Shown here one piece after another: positions 44,242 to 52,641 of a stretch of DNA of 64,000 nucleotides (position 1 is its first letter; each line of letters opens with the position of its first letter). A program made the position numbers and the translations under genes. The notes beneath the pieces are model-generated. The model was not told where the DNA came from. It made no database searches and saw nothing but the letters and a program-made list of their open reading frames with translations. The stretch comes from Asaia bogorensis (GTDB lineage: Bacteria > Pseudomonadota > Alphaproteobacteria > Acetobacterales > Acetobacteraceae). Where the stretch lies: positions 124,001-188,000 of the forward strand of contig NZ_UEGO01000010.1 of NCBI RefSeq assembly GCF_900465345.1, in the 5' to 3' direction.

Positions 44242-46839
44242 ATGACGGAACAAGAGACACTCGGCTACGATTTCGGCAAGGCTGAGCCCAAATGGCAGGC
44301 AAAATGGGATGGCGTGCGTGCCTTCGCCGCCGATGACCATCCCGCTGCCGACAAGCCGAAATATTACGTGCTCGAGATGTTTCCGTATCCGTCGGGTCAG
44401 CTCCATATGGGCCATGTGCGCAACTATGCGCTGGGCGATGTGGTGGCGCGCTACAAGCGCGCGCGTGGTTTCTCGGTTCTGCATCCCATGGGCTGGGATG
44501 CGTTCGGCCTCCCGGCAGAAAATGCAGCGCGTGAGCGCGGTGTGCATCCGGGGCAGTGGACGCTGGACAACATTGCGGCCATGCGCGGCACGCTGCAGCG
44601 CCTTGGCTTCTCGCTGGACTGGGAGCGTGAGATCGCCACCTGCCTGCCGGAATATTACGGGCATCAGCAGAAGCTGTTTCTGGATATGTGGCGCAAGGGG
44701 CTGGTCGAGCGTCGTGAATCCTCGGTCAACTGGGACCCTGTGGACAACACGGTGCTCGCCAATGAGCAGGTGGTTGACGGGCGTGGCTGGCGTTCGGGTG
44801 CGCTGATCGAGAAAAAGCGCCTGTCGCAGTGGTTCCTCAAGATTACGGATTTTGCAGCACCTCTGCTCGAAGGCCTCGACAAGCTCGATCGCTGGCCGGC
44901 CCGCGTGCGCGTCATGCAGGAGCGCTGGATCGGCCGCTCGGAAGGGGCTCGCGTCCGCTTTGCGCTTCATGCACCCCCCGAAGGGTTCGACACAGACCTG
45001 GATTCGGTCGAGGTGTTTACCACCCGTCCGGATACGCTGTTCGGTATGAGCTTCGTCGCCATTGCTGCCGATCATCCGCTGGCTGCGAAGGTTGGTCAGG
45101 ATAACGAAGCCGTACGCAGCTTCATTGAGGAATGTCAGCGTCTCGGTACGTCCGAGGAAGCGATCGAGGCGGCCGAAAAGCGCGGCATCGATACCGGATT
45201 GCGTGTCAGCAACCCGTTTGCGCCTGACGAGACCGTGCCGGTCTGGATCGCCAATTTCGTTCTGATGGAATATGGCACGGGCGCTGTGTTCGGTTGCCCC
45301 TGTGGCGATCAGCGCGATCTCGACTTTGCCCGCAAATATGACCTTCCGGTGCGTCCGGTCATTCTGCCGACAGGCGAGCAGCAAGCCGGTTTTACGGTGG
45401 GCAAGACCGCCGTCACGGGTGAGGGCACGCTCATCAATTCTGGCTTCCTCGACGGGCTGGATATTGTTGAAGGCAAGCGCAAGGCCATCGAGCGTCTCGA
45501 GGGTATGGGGATCGGCCGTGGTGTCGTGAACTGGCGCCTGCGTGACTGGGGTATCTCGCGCCAGCGTTACTGGGGCTGCCCGATACCGGTCATCCATTGC
45601 GACAGCTGTGGTGCAGTGCCCGTGCCGGACGACCAGTTGCCGCTGAAACTGCCCGAGGATGTCACCTTCGACCGCCCAGGTAATCCGCTCGATCACCATC
45701 CGAGCTGGAAGCATGTCGACTGCCCGCAATGCGGTGCCAAGGCGCGTCGCGAGACTGACACGTTCGATACGTTCGTCGATAGCTCATGGTATTTCGCGCG
45801 CTTTACCGCGCCCCATGCCAGTACCCCGACTGACCCGATTGCGGCGAATAGCTGGCTGCCGGTCGATCAGTATATCGGCGGTATCGAACACGCGATCCTG
45901 CATCTGCTTTATGCACGATTCTTCACGCGCGCCATGCACGAGACGGGTCATCTGAACGTCGATGAACCGTTTGATGGTCTGTTCACTCAGGGCATGATCA
46001 CCCATGAGAGCTACCGCGATGAGAGCGGCTGGCTCGCGCCTGAGGATGTGGTGCGTTCGGGCGAGGGCTATGTGCGTCGTGACAATGGCCAGCCCGTGCA
46101 GCTCGGTCGCCTGGAGAAGATGTCGAAATCCAAGCGCAATACGGTTTCGCCTACGGCGATTATCGAGCGCTTTGGTGCGGATACGGCACGCTGGTTCGTT
46201 CTGTCCGACAGCCCGCCAGAGCGCGATATGGAATGGACCGAATCCGGCGTTGCCGCTTCAGCCCGTTTTGGTCAGCGTCTCTATCGTCTGGTGCAGAATG
46301 TCGCGGCGCAGGTGCCGCAGGGAGCGCCCTGCACTGAGGGCGGTCGCAGCCTGCGTCAGGCCACGCATCGCACCATCAAGGCTGTGACCGAGGCGCTTGA
46401 GGGCTTCACACCTAATGTCGCCGTGGCGCGCCTGCATGAATTGAGTGCTGCCCTTTCGGAGGCCGAGAAATCGACCGAGGACGGTATTGGCGCAGCCCGT
46501 CGCGAGGCCGCTCTCACATTGGCTCTGCTCGTAGCCCCCATGATGCCGCATCTGGCGGAAGAGATGGTGGCCCTGCTGGAGCCTGAGGGGGCTATGGTCG
46601 TCGAGCGCGCCTGGCCGGAGGCGCTGGACGCGTTCCTCACGCGTGACAGCATCACGCTGGGCGTACAGATCATGGGCAAGCTGCGTGGCACAATCGAGGT
46701 GCCACCCGACGCGCCGTCTGACATGGTTCTTCCGCTGGCCGAGGCCGAGCCGAATGTGGCGCGGATGCTGGAAGGCAAGCGTATCGTCAAGCGTATCCAT
46801 GTGCCCAACCGTATCGTCAATTTCGTAGTGGCAGGCTGA
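44242..46839 (+). CDS. leuS: Leucyl-tRNA synthetase
   Basis: An 865-residue class Ia synthetase (E. coli 860) that charges tRNA-Leu. Landmarks: [23 protein letters not shown] (HIGH), a CP1 editing domain (about 225-420, with [20 protein letters not shown]), the leucine-specific zinc region ([19 protein letters not shown] ... [25 protein letters not shown]), KMSKS in [14 protein letters not shown] and a helical anticodon-binding C-terminus. It is followed after 4 nt by lptE, indicating one operon. Confidence 0.98.
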   Translation: MTEQETLGYDFGKAEPKWQAKWDGVRAFAADDHPAADKPKYYVLEMFPYPSGQLHMGHVRNYALGDVVARYKRARGFSVLHPMGWDAFGLPAENAARERGVHPGQWTLDNIAAMRGTLQRLGFSLDWEREIATCLPEYYGHQQKLFLDMWRKGLVERRESSVNWDPVDNTVLANEQVVDGRGWRSGALIEKKRLSQWFLKITDFAAPLLEGLDKLDRWPARVRVMQERWIGRSEGARVRFALHAPPEGFDTDLDSVEVFTTRPDTLFGMSFVAIAADHPLAAKVGQDNEAVRSFIEECQRLGTSEEAIEAAEKRGIDTGLRVSNPFAPDETVPVWIANFVLMEYGTGAVFGCPCGDQRDLDFARKYDLPVRPVILPTGEQQAGFTVGKTAVTGEGTLINSGFLDGLDIVEGKRKAIERLEGMGIGRGVVNWRLRDWGISRQRYWGCPIPVIHCDSCGAVPVPDDQLPLKLPEDVTFDRPGNPLDHHPSWKHVDCPQCGAKARRETDTFDTFVDSSWYFARFTAPHASTPTDPIAANSWLPVDQYIGGIEHAILHLLYARFFTRAMHETGHLNVDEPFDGLFTQGMITHESYRDESGWLAPEDVVRSGEGYVRRDNGQPVQLGRLEKMSKSKRNTVSPTAIIERFGADTARWFVLSDSPPERDMEWTESGVAASARFGQRLYRLVQNVAAQVPQGAPCTEGGRSLRQATHRTIKAVTEALEGFTPNVAVARLHELSAALSEAEKSTEDGIGAARREAALTLALLVAPMMPHLAEEMVALLEPEGAMVVERAWPEALDAFLTRDSITLGVQIMGKLRGTIEVPPDAPSDMVLPLAEAEPNVARMLEGKRIVKRIHVPNRIVNFVVAG

Positions 46840-46843
46840 ACCG

Positions 46844-47494
46844 ATGCGTCGTCTTATCCTGCTTGCTTCTCTGGCTCTGAGCGGTTGCGGGTTCCAGCCG
46901 CTTTATGGAAGCAACGGAGATGGCGGCGCCCGCGTGATGCACGAGCTGCAGCGTATCTATGTCTCGAACATACCCGAGCGCCAGGGGCAGGAGTTGCGGC
47001 TTGCACTTCAGGAGCAGCTGGGCAGTGGCAGCACCAAGGCACCAGACGGGTACACGCTCAATGTAAGCTACGGCGTCAATGCTTCGGTCATCGATATTCA
47101 TAGCGATAATACTGCGGGCCGTTATCGCGAACTGGGGACAGCGCATTGGCGTCTTTATACTGTCGAACCCTCTCCGAGATTTCTGGCTGAGGGCGACGTG
47201 AATGAACTCGATGGTTTCAATGCGACCTTCGAGCAGTATCTCGCCCAGACCCTGAATGACGAGACTGTGCGGGCCCGTATCGCCCAGACCCTCGCGGGAT
47301 CAATCCGTCAGCAGATTGCCATCTGGTTCAAGACCCAGATCAAGCCATCGCGTAATAATGCAGCGGATCTGCCTTCCTATTTCGATCCGAACGCCATGCC
47401 GACCCAGAATGGCCAGCCTTACGAGAAGGCAGGCCCTGATGGCTTCCCGGCTGCGGCAACGGGGCGTACGGATCTCAACAGTACGGATAACTGA
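46844..47494 (+). CDS. lptE: LPS-assembly lipoprotein LptE
   Basis: A 216-residue outer-membrane lipoprotein with lipobox LSGC (lipid Cys at residue 15) and the LptE opening CGFQPLYGSNG, then YVSNIPERQGQELRLALQEQL, matching the fold that plugs the LptD barrel for lipopolysaccharide insertion. The C-terminal tail (DLPSYFDPNAMPTQNGQPYEKAG...) is longer than in enterobacteria and polar. It sits between leuS and holA, the standard alphaproteobacterial and general proteobacterial order. Confidence 0.92.
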   Translation: MRRLILLASLALSGCGFQPLYGSNGDGGARVMHELQRIYVSNIPERQGQELRLALQEQLGSGSTKAPDGYTLNVSYGVNASVIDIHSDNTAGRYRELGTAHWRLYTVEPSPRFLAEGDVNELDGFNATFEQYLAQTLNDETVRARIAQTLAGSIRQQIAIWFKTQIKPSRNNAADLPSYFDPNAMPTQNGQPYEKAGPDGFPAAATGRTDLNSTDN

Positions 47495-47500
47495 TCGCGC

Positions 47501-48511
47501 ATGAAGATCGATGCCCGCTCGACTTCCCGCACACTCGCTGAAATTGGCAAGTGGCGCGGGGTCCTGCTCTATGGTGATGATCTCGGCCTGATACGCGAGC
47601 GGGCCGCCCAGTGCGTCAAGCTGGTGGCAGAGTCTCTGGATGACCCGTTCCGTGTCGCAGTGCTCGATCAGGAGCAGCATGGCCGCCTCGAAGAGGAGAT
47701 GGGCGCGCTTTCACTGATCGGGGGGCGTCGTGCCATATGGGTGCGCGATGCACAGGACGCGGTGTTGCCCAGAGTCATGGCGGCGCTTGCGATCGACAGC
47801 GATACGGTTCTGGTCATCGAAGCACCGGGGCTTGCCTCACGCGCCAAGCTGCGAACCTCGCTTGAAGCCCATGCCTCAATTGCCGCCATCGGTTGCTATC
47901 CGGAGGAGGGCAAGACCCTCATCGCCTCACTGGCGGATCTCTTTCGTGAAGCCTCAGTCACGATCGACCGTGACGCCCTGTTCTGGCTTTCTTCCGTCAT
48001 GGGAGCCGACCGGGCAGCCATACGAAGCGAAGTCGAGAAGCTCGTTCTTTTTGCCGGGGAAGGTGGCCGTCTGACGCTCGATGACTGTCAGGAATGTATC
48101 GGTGATTCTGCCAGTGCTACGCTGGATGATGCGACAAGTGCTGCGATGGCTGGTGATCGAGCCATTGCTGACATTGCGCTGGAGCGTGCGCTTGCCGATG
48201 GTTTGTCTCCCATTGCTCTGGCGCGTGCCTGTCTGTCGCTCATGAACCGGTTGCTGCGGGTGCTGGACTGGATGGATGAGGGCAAGTCGCGTCAGGAAGC
48301 CATGAAAATGCTTCGCCCCCCGGTGTTTTTCAAGAAAACCGAGAGCTTCACGAAAGCCCTTGAGCGCTGGGATCGCACAGGTCTCAGGAGAGCCTGCGAT
48401 GCCGTGCAGGGTTTCGAGCTGGCCTGCAAGCAGACGGGCAGCCCTGATCTGGCGCTGTCACGTCGTCTGATTGCCCAGCTTTGTCTCGGACCGAGATCAT
48501 TCCAGCGTTGA
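47501..48511 (+). CDS. holA: DNA polymerase III subunit delta
   Basis: A 336-residue clamp-loader subunit with the DnaN-opening wrench. The N-terminal domain shows GVLLYGDDLGLIRERAAQCVKLVAESLDDPF and ALSLIGGRRAIWVRDA; the middle shows LFREASVTIDRDALFWLSSVMGADRAAIRSEVEKLVLFAG; the C-terminal collar ends with TGRPDLALSRRLIAQL-like ...GSPDLALSRRLIAQLCL. Length matches (E. coli 343). It follows lptE by 6 nt, so both share an operon with leuS. Confidence 0.93.
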   Translation: MKIDARSTSRTLAEIGKWRGVLLYGDDLGLIRERAAQCVKLVAESLDDPFRVAVLDQEQHGRLEEEMGALSLIGGRRAIWVRDAQDAVLPRVMAALAIDSDTVLVIEAPGLASRAKLRTSLEAHASIAAIGCYPEEGKTLIASLADLFREASVTIDRDALFWLSSVMGADRAAIRSEVEKLVLFAGEGGRLTLDDCQECIGDSASATLDDATSAAMAGDRAIADIALERALADGLSPIALARACLSLMNRLLRVLDWMDEGKSRQEAMKMLRPPVFFKKTESFTKALERWDRTGLRRACDAVQGFELACKQTGSPDLALSRRLIAQLCLGPRSFQR

Positions 48512-48662
48512 AATCATCGCGTCGTTTTGCCACGATCGGTGTGATGAGGATTTCGACCTGCGACCCAGAAGCGATTATGGTGATCGGCGCGTTGCCGGCC
48601 AACCCGTCGATGGCTCTCGCAGGGCAGGTCATTCCGCCGCCGCATGCGCGCTTGCACAGCCA

Positions 48663-49625
48663 ATGAAAAACACGAGAGGCTCAGCCCTTTGGCACGGGAA
48701 TATCGCGGTGTTGCTGGCGATGGGTGCCTTGTTTCTTCTGGTGCTTGGCGCGGTCGCCGCGCCGCTCTATGCGCGAGTGGTTGGGGTCGATGCAATGGCT
48801 TCCAATCTGGCCGGCACCGTCATGCGCAACGGCCATGCGCAGGATATCATGCAGGCCAATGACAACCCGCTCCATCTGGGCCTCTCTCCCATTGGCCCGT
48901 CATGGCGCTGGGGGCCTTATGCCCTTGGGGCCGATTCACAGGGGCGCGACATTGCTGCGAGACTGCTTTACGGGGCGCGATCCTCGCTGGTCATCGCTTT
49001 TTCAGCCGCCTGTCTGTGCCTGATTGCTGCGACGTTCTGTGGTCTGGCAGCCGGATATTGTGGGGGGTGGGTCGATCTGGTCCTGTCGCGCGGGCTCGAT
49101 ATTCTCTGGGCAGTGCCGGTTTATCTGTTCGCCATCAGCCTCAGCGTGGTGACAATTGGCCATGACCTCTCCTTTGGCCCGCTCCACTTGCGGGCGGACT
49201 CACTGCTTCTGCCCATTCTGATTATCGCGCTCATCTACGTGCCCTATGCGGCGCGGCCTATCCGGGCCCGGACGAAAAGCCTGCAAAATGCTGGCTTCGT
49301 TCTGGCCGCGCGTGGGCTGGGGGCGTCGTCCCTGCGTATCATTCTGCGCGAAATCCTGCCTCTGCTGGCGGAAACCGTCTTTGTGCTGGCACCGCTTATT
49401 ATGGCGCTTTGCCTCCTTGCGGAGTCCGCGCTGTCTTTTCTCAGCCTCGGTGTGCAGGCACCTGCCGCTTCGTGGGGGAGCCTGATTCATGATGGCGAGG
49501 GATTGATTTATAGCCGCCCGGTCGTTGCCATCGCGCCGGGATTGGCCATCATCGTGACTGTTCTGGCCCTCAACACGCTGGGTGACGCTGCGCAGACGGC
49601 GTTGCGCAAGCGGGGCGGCAGATGA
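48663..49625 (+). CDS. oppC: Oligopeptide-type ABC transporter permease (OppC/DppC-like)
   Basis: A 320-residue permease with an N-terminal helix (NIAVLLAMGALFLLVLGAVAAPLYA), a periplasmic stretch with HPLG-like LGADSQGRDIAARLLYGARSSLVIAF, and the EAA loop AARGLGASSLRIILREILPLLAETVFVLAPLIMALCLLAESALSFLSLGVQAPAASWGSLI, as in OppC/DppC. It opens the operon here, with oppB second, the reverse of the usual order. ATG 48663 is preferred to the open frame back to 48471, which overlaps holA. The 151-bp gap from holA holds no recognised gene. Confidence 0.9.
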   Translation: MKNTRGSALWHGNIAVLLAMGALFLLVLGAVAAPLYARVVGVDAMASNLAGTVMRNGHAQDIMQANDNPLHLGLSPIGPSWRWGPYALGADSQGRDIAARLLYGARSSLVIAFSAACLCLIAATFCGLAAGYCGGWVDLVLSRGLDILWAVPVYLFAISLSVVTIGHDLSFGPLHLRADSLLLPILIIALIYVPYAARPIRARTKSLQNAGFVLAARGLGASSLRIILREILPLLAETVFVLAPLIMALCLLAESALSFLSLGVQAPAASWGSLIHDGEGLIYSRPVVAIAPGLAIIVTVLALNTLGDAAQTALRKRGGR

Positions 49626-50602
49626 GGGGCTTTCTCTCCCGCCTAGGCCAGATGCTGCTCGTGCTGTTCGGCATTTCGGTACTCGTCTTTGCCGTGTTCT
49701 TTGCAACGCCGGGGTCAGACCCCTCAGCCCGTATTGCGGGGCGCGGCGCGAGCCCGGAGGTGATCGAACGTGTTCGCCATGCCTATGGCTTCGATCGCTC
49801 GCTACCTGTCCGTTATCTCACAATGATGGATCATCTGTTCATCTCGCGAAACCTGACGTCCTACGTCAATCACGGGCAGAATGTGGTTTCGGAGGTGTTT
49901 GCTGCTGCACCTGTCACGCTTTCGCTTGTGCTCTGGGCGGCGCTGTTCTGGGTGAGCGGCGCGCTGGTGTTTGGCATGATGGGTGCGGCGTTTCAGGGCG
50001 GTGCCCTGGACCGTCTCCTTTCTGTGCTGGCTATGGTTGGTTTGTCCATCCCGGTTTTCTGGCTGGGCGAGATGGTCAATCTGGTGAGTCAGAGCCGGTT
50101 GCATGACACCTGGCTGTTCCGTTGGGTGCCGCCACTGGGCTATGTGCCACTCTCCACAAGCGTTCTCGGGTGGACGAAATGTCTGATCCTCCCGGCGCTG
50201 ACGCTCGCTGTTGCTTTCATCGGCCTTTACAGTCGGGTTCTACGCTCGGACCTGCTTTCGGCCATGCAGGAAGACGCGCTGCGCACAGCACGTGCGAAAG
50301 GGGCAGGGCCGTGGCGCCTCTGGTTCTTCCACGCCTTGCGCCTTTCCGGTCTGAGCGCGCTCTCATTGTTCGGCCTCGATTTCGCCCAGTTGCTCGGGGG
50401 CGGTGCCCTGCTGACGGAAGTCGTGTTTGCGCTGCCCGGTGTCGGGCATCTGACCTATCAGGGCCTGAGCACACTGGATCTGCCGCTTATCATGGCAACC
50501 GTGCTCTATGCGGCATTTTTCGTGGTGGTTGCCAACGCCCTGATCGACGGGCTGTATCGCCTGCTCGACCCGCGCATCGGGGGAGGGAAAAATGGGCACT
50601 GA
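49622..50602 (+). CDS. oppB: Oligopeptide-type ABC transporter permease (OppB/DppB-like)
   Basis: A 326-residue permease with the DppB-type start (LGQMLLVLFGISVLVFAVFFATPGSDP) and EAA loop DALRTARAKGAGPWRLWFFHALRLSGLSALSLFGLDFAQLLGGGALLTEVVFALPGVGHLTYQGL. It shares the ATGA junction with oppC, showing translational coupling. With OppC it forms the peptide channel. Its stop overlaps the next gene by 11 bp. Confidence 0.92.
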   Translation: MRGFLSRLGQMLLVLFGISVLVFAVFFATPGSDPSARIAGRGASPEVIERVRHAYGFDRSLPVRYLTMMDHLFISRNLTSYVNHGQNVVSEVFAAAPVTLSLVLWAALFWVSGALVFGMMGAAFQGGALDRLLSVLAMVGLSIPVFWLGEMVNLVSQSRLHDTWLFRWVPPLGYVPLSTSVLGWTKCLILPALTLAVAFIGLYSRVLRSDLLSAMQEDALRTARAKGAGPWRLWFFHALRLSGLSALSLFGLDFAQLLGGGALLTEVVFALPGVGHLTYQGLSTLDLPLIMATVLYAAFFVVVANALIDGLYRLLDPRIGGGKNGH

Positions 50603-51593
50603 GCCGCTTTTGTCCCTGCGCAACCTGCGGCTGAAACACCCCAGAGCCGGTTATCTGCTCGATGGCGTGACCCTCTCGCTGCAACGTGGGCAGATCCTTG
50701 GGGTCGTGGGCGAATCAGGCTCGGGGAAAAGCCTGACCGGGTTGAGCGTGCTTGGGCTGCAGCCTCCCGGCATCCTGTCCGGCGAGCTGATTTTCGACGG
50801 GCAGGATCTGCAATCCCAGACCGAGAGGGCGTGGCAGCATTTTCGCGGCAGACGGGCCGCTATGATCTTTCAGGATCCGATGACGGCTTTTCTGCCGGTT
50901 CGGCGTATCGGTGCCCAGATTGCCGAGCAGATCAGGCTGCACCAGCTTGTATCGAAACGCGAGGCGAATGAGCGTGTGGTGACACTGCTCGGGCGTATGG
51001 GCGTGCCGTCTCCCGCGCAAACCGCTTTGCGTTTTCCGCATGAACTGTCTGGCGGGCTGCGCCAGCGCGCCATGATTGCGATGGCTGTGTCCTGTGAGCC
51101 GGATCTGCTGATCGCTGATGAACCGACGACGGCGCTCGATGTCACGGTTCAAGCGCAGATTCTGGCGTTGCTGCGTGAGATCGGTGCACGTGAGGCGAGC
51201 GTCATGCTGATCACCCATGACATGGGGGTGGTGGCGCAAAGCTGCACGCATGTCGCCGTTCTTTATGCCGGGGTCGTCATCGAGACCGGTCCGGTGGCGG
51301 CTGTTCTCTCAGCCCCGCGCCATCCCTATACGCAGGCCCTGTTGCAGGCCATACCACCGCTCGAAGGACCACGCCCTGACAGATTGCCCGTGATCGCGGG
51401 TGCTCCTCCCTCGCCACAGACACGCCCCAGCGGGTGCGTTTTCGCGCCGCGCTGCCCCCATCTCACGCAGCCTTGTGAAGTGCGCCCGGCGATGCGTCCC
51501 GTCATCGATGGCTTGTTCGGCACGATGACAACCGCCTCAGCCAAGGCGCAGAAAGAGGAGCGCCATGAGGTGGCTTGCGTGCTCTACGAATGA
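50592..51593 (+). CDS. oppD: Oligopeptide-type ABC transporter ATPase (OppD-like)
   Basis: A 333-residue ABC ATPase: Walker A GESGSGKSL, signature HELSGGLRQRAMIA, Walker B LLIADEPTTALDVT and switch His in VMLITHDMGVVAQS. The C-terminal oligopeptide-transporter extension (PHPYTQALLQAIPPLEG-like HPYTQALLQAIPP...GCVFAPRCPHLTQPCEVRPA) carries the Cys cluster typical of OppD/DppD. It overlaps oppB and is coupled to oppF by ATGA. Confidence 0.93.
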   Translation: MGTEPLLSLRNLRLKHPRAGYLLDGVTLSLQRGQILGVVGESGSGKSLTGLSVLGLQPPGILSGELIFDGQDLQSQTERAWQHFRGRRAAMIFQDPMTAFLPVRRIGAQIAEQIRLHQLVSKREANERVVTLLGRMGVPSPAQTALRFPHELSGGLRQRAMIAMAVSCEPDLLIADEPTTALDVTVQAQILALLREIGAREASVMLITHDMGVVAQSCTHVAVLYAGVVIETGPVAAVLSAPRHPYTQALLQAIPPLEGPRPDRLPVIAGAPPSPQTRPSGCVFAPRCPHLTQPCEVRPAMRPVIDGLFGTMTTASAKAQKEERHEVACVLYE

Positions 51594-52543
51594 CGGAACT
51601 GCTTAAAGCGCAGGATGTCGCCAGGACCTATCAGCTTGGGCGAGGTAGGACACTCCGGGCCGTCGATGGCATCTCGCTCGCTCTGAAGCGTGGAGAGAGC
51701 CTTGCCCTCGTCGGTGAGTCGGGTTGCGGCAAATCCACACTGGGCCGTCTCATGATGGGGTTCGATCGTCCTGACAAGGGAGAGATCCTGTTCGACGGAC
51801 AGGATATGGCGCAAATGGGGAGACGCGCCCTGCGCGATCTGCGCAGCCATCTGCAGATGGTTTTTCAGGACTCTGGATCGTCCTTCAATCCGCGTTGGAC
51901 AATCGGTAATACGTTGGCAGAGCCGTTTCGCATCCATCGGCGTGAGTGGTCCAGAGCCACCTTGACGGCACTCCTTGAACGCGTGGGGCTGTCGGCGGAT
52001 TATCTATCCCGTTATCCCGGTGCGCTCTCTGGCGGGCAGCGGCAGAGGCTGAACATTGCCCGCGCCATTGCGCTCTCACCGCAGGTCATCGTCGCGGACG
52101 AGCCCGTCTCGGCGCTGGACGTTTCCGTACAGGCGCAGATTGTCAATCTGCTGCGCCAGCTCCAGGCCGAGATGGGTCTGGCCTGTCTGTTCATCTCGCA
52201 TGATCTGGCGGTGGTGAGACAGATTTCGGACCGCGTGGCGGTGATGTATGTGGGCGCGATTGTCGAAGAAGGAGAGACGCTCGCCCTGCTCTCGCGACCG
52301 CTCCATCCCTATACAAGGGCGCTGGTAGAGGCCGTGCCTCAACCGGGCAAACCGCTGGCGGCGCCCTTGCAGGGCGATGTGCCAAGTCCTCTTTCCCCGC
52401 CACCGGGCTGTCGCTTCCACACGCGCTGCCCGATTGCCCGGGCCCGTTGTGCAATTGAGCGGCCGATCCTTACGGATTACGGCGCAGGGCGCAGTGCGGC
52501 GTGCCATTTCCCACTTCTGCATGATGGCAACCCCGCCAGCTGA
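51590..52543 (+). CDS. oppF: Oligopeptide-type ABC transporter ATPase (OppF-like)
   Basis: A 317-residue partner ATPase: Walker [18 protein letters not shown], signature LSGGQRQRLNIARAIALSPQVIVADEPVSALDVSVQAQ, switch His in LFISHDLAVVRQI, and the C-terminal extension LHPYTRALVEAVPQPG with GCRFHTRCPIARARCAIERP. The start is ATG 51590, giving a 4-bp ATGA overlap with oppD. With OppD it energises the importer. No substrate-binding protein gene exists in the operon. Confidence 0.93.
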   Translation: MTELLKAQDVARTYQLGRGRTLRAVDGISLALKRGESLALVGESGCGKSTLGRLMMGFDRPDKGEILFDGQDMAQMGRRALRDLRSHLQMVFQDSGSSFNPRWTIGNTLAEPFRIHRREWSRATLTALLERVGLSADYLSRYPGALSGGQRQRLNIARAIALSPQVIVADEPVSALDVSVQAQIVNLLRQLQAEMGLACLFISHDLAVVRQISDRVAVMYVGAIVEEGETLALLSRPLHPYTRALVEAVPQPGKPLAAPLQGDVPSPLSPPPGCRFHTRCPIARARCAIERPILTDYGAGRSAACHFPLLHDGNPAS

Positions 52544-52607
52544 TTGCTAGATAGGCTCGGCGCACCGGGAGCGGCCTACCCTTGGCAGGGCGAGACTGAT
52601 GTCCCGA

Positions 52608-52633
52608 CCCTTGCCCGTTCTGGCAGGCAAGGG
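52608..52633. terminator. Terminator between oppF and the TonB receptor gene
   Basis: CCCTTGCC-CGTTCTGGCA-GGCAAGGG, perfect 8-bp stem, between two convergent genes. Confidence 0.6.
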
Positions 52634-52641
52634 CCTGGGGC

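Noticed and set aside
48481-48666. 61-codon frame between holA and oppC
   Set aside because: Starts inside holA and overlaps oppC by four bases; composition is not convincing. Not enough evidence for a real gene or a binding-protein remnant.
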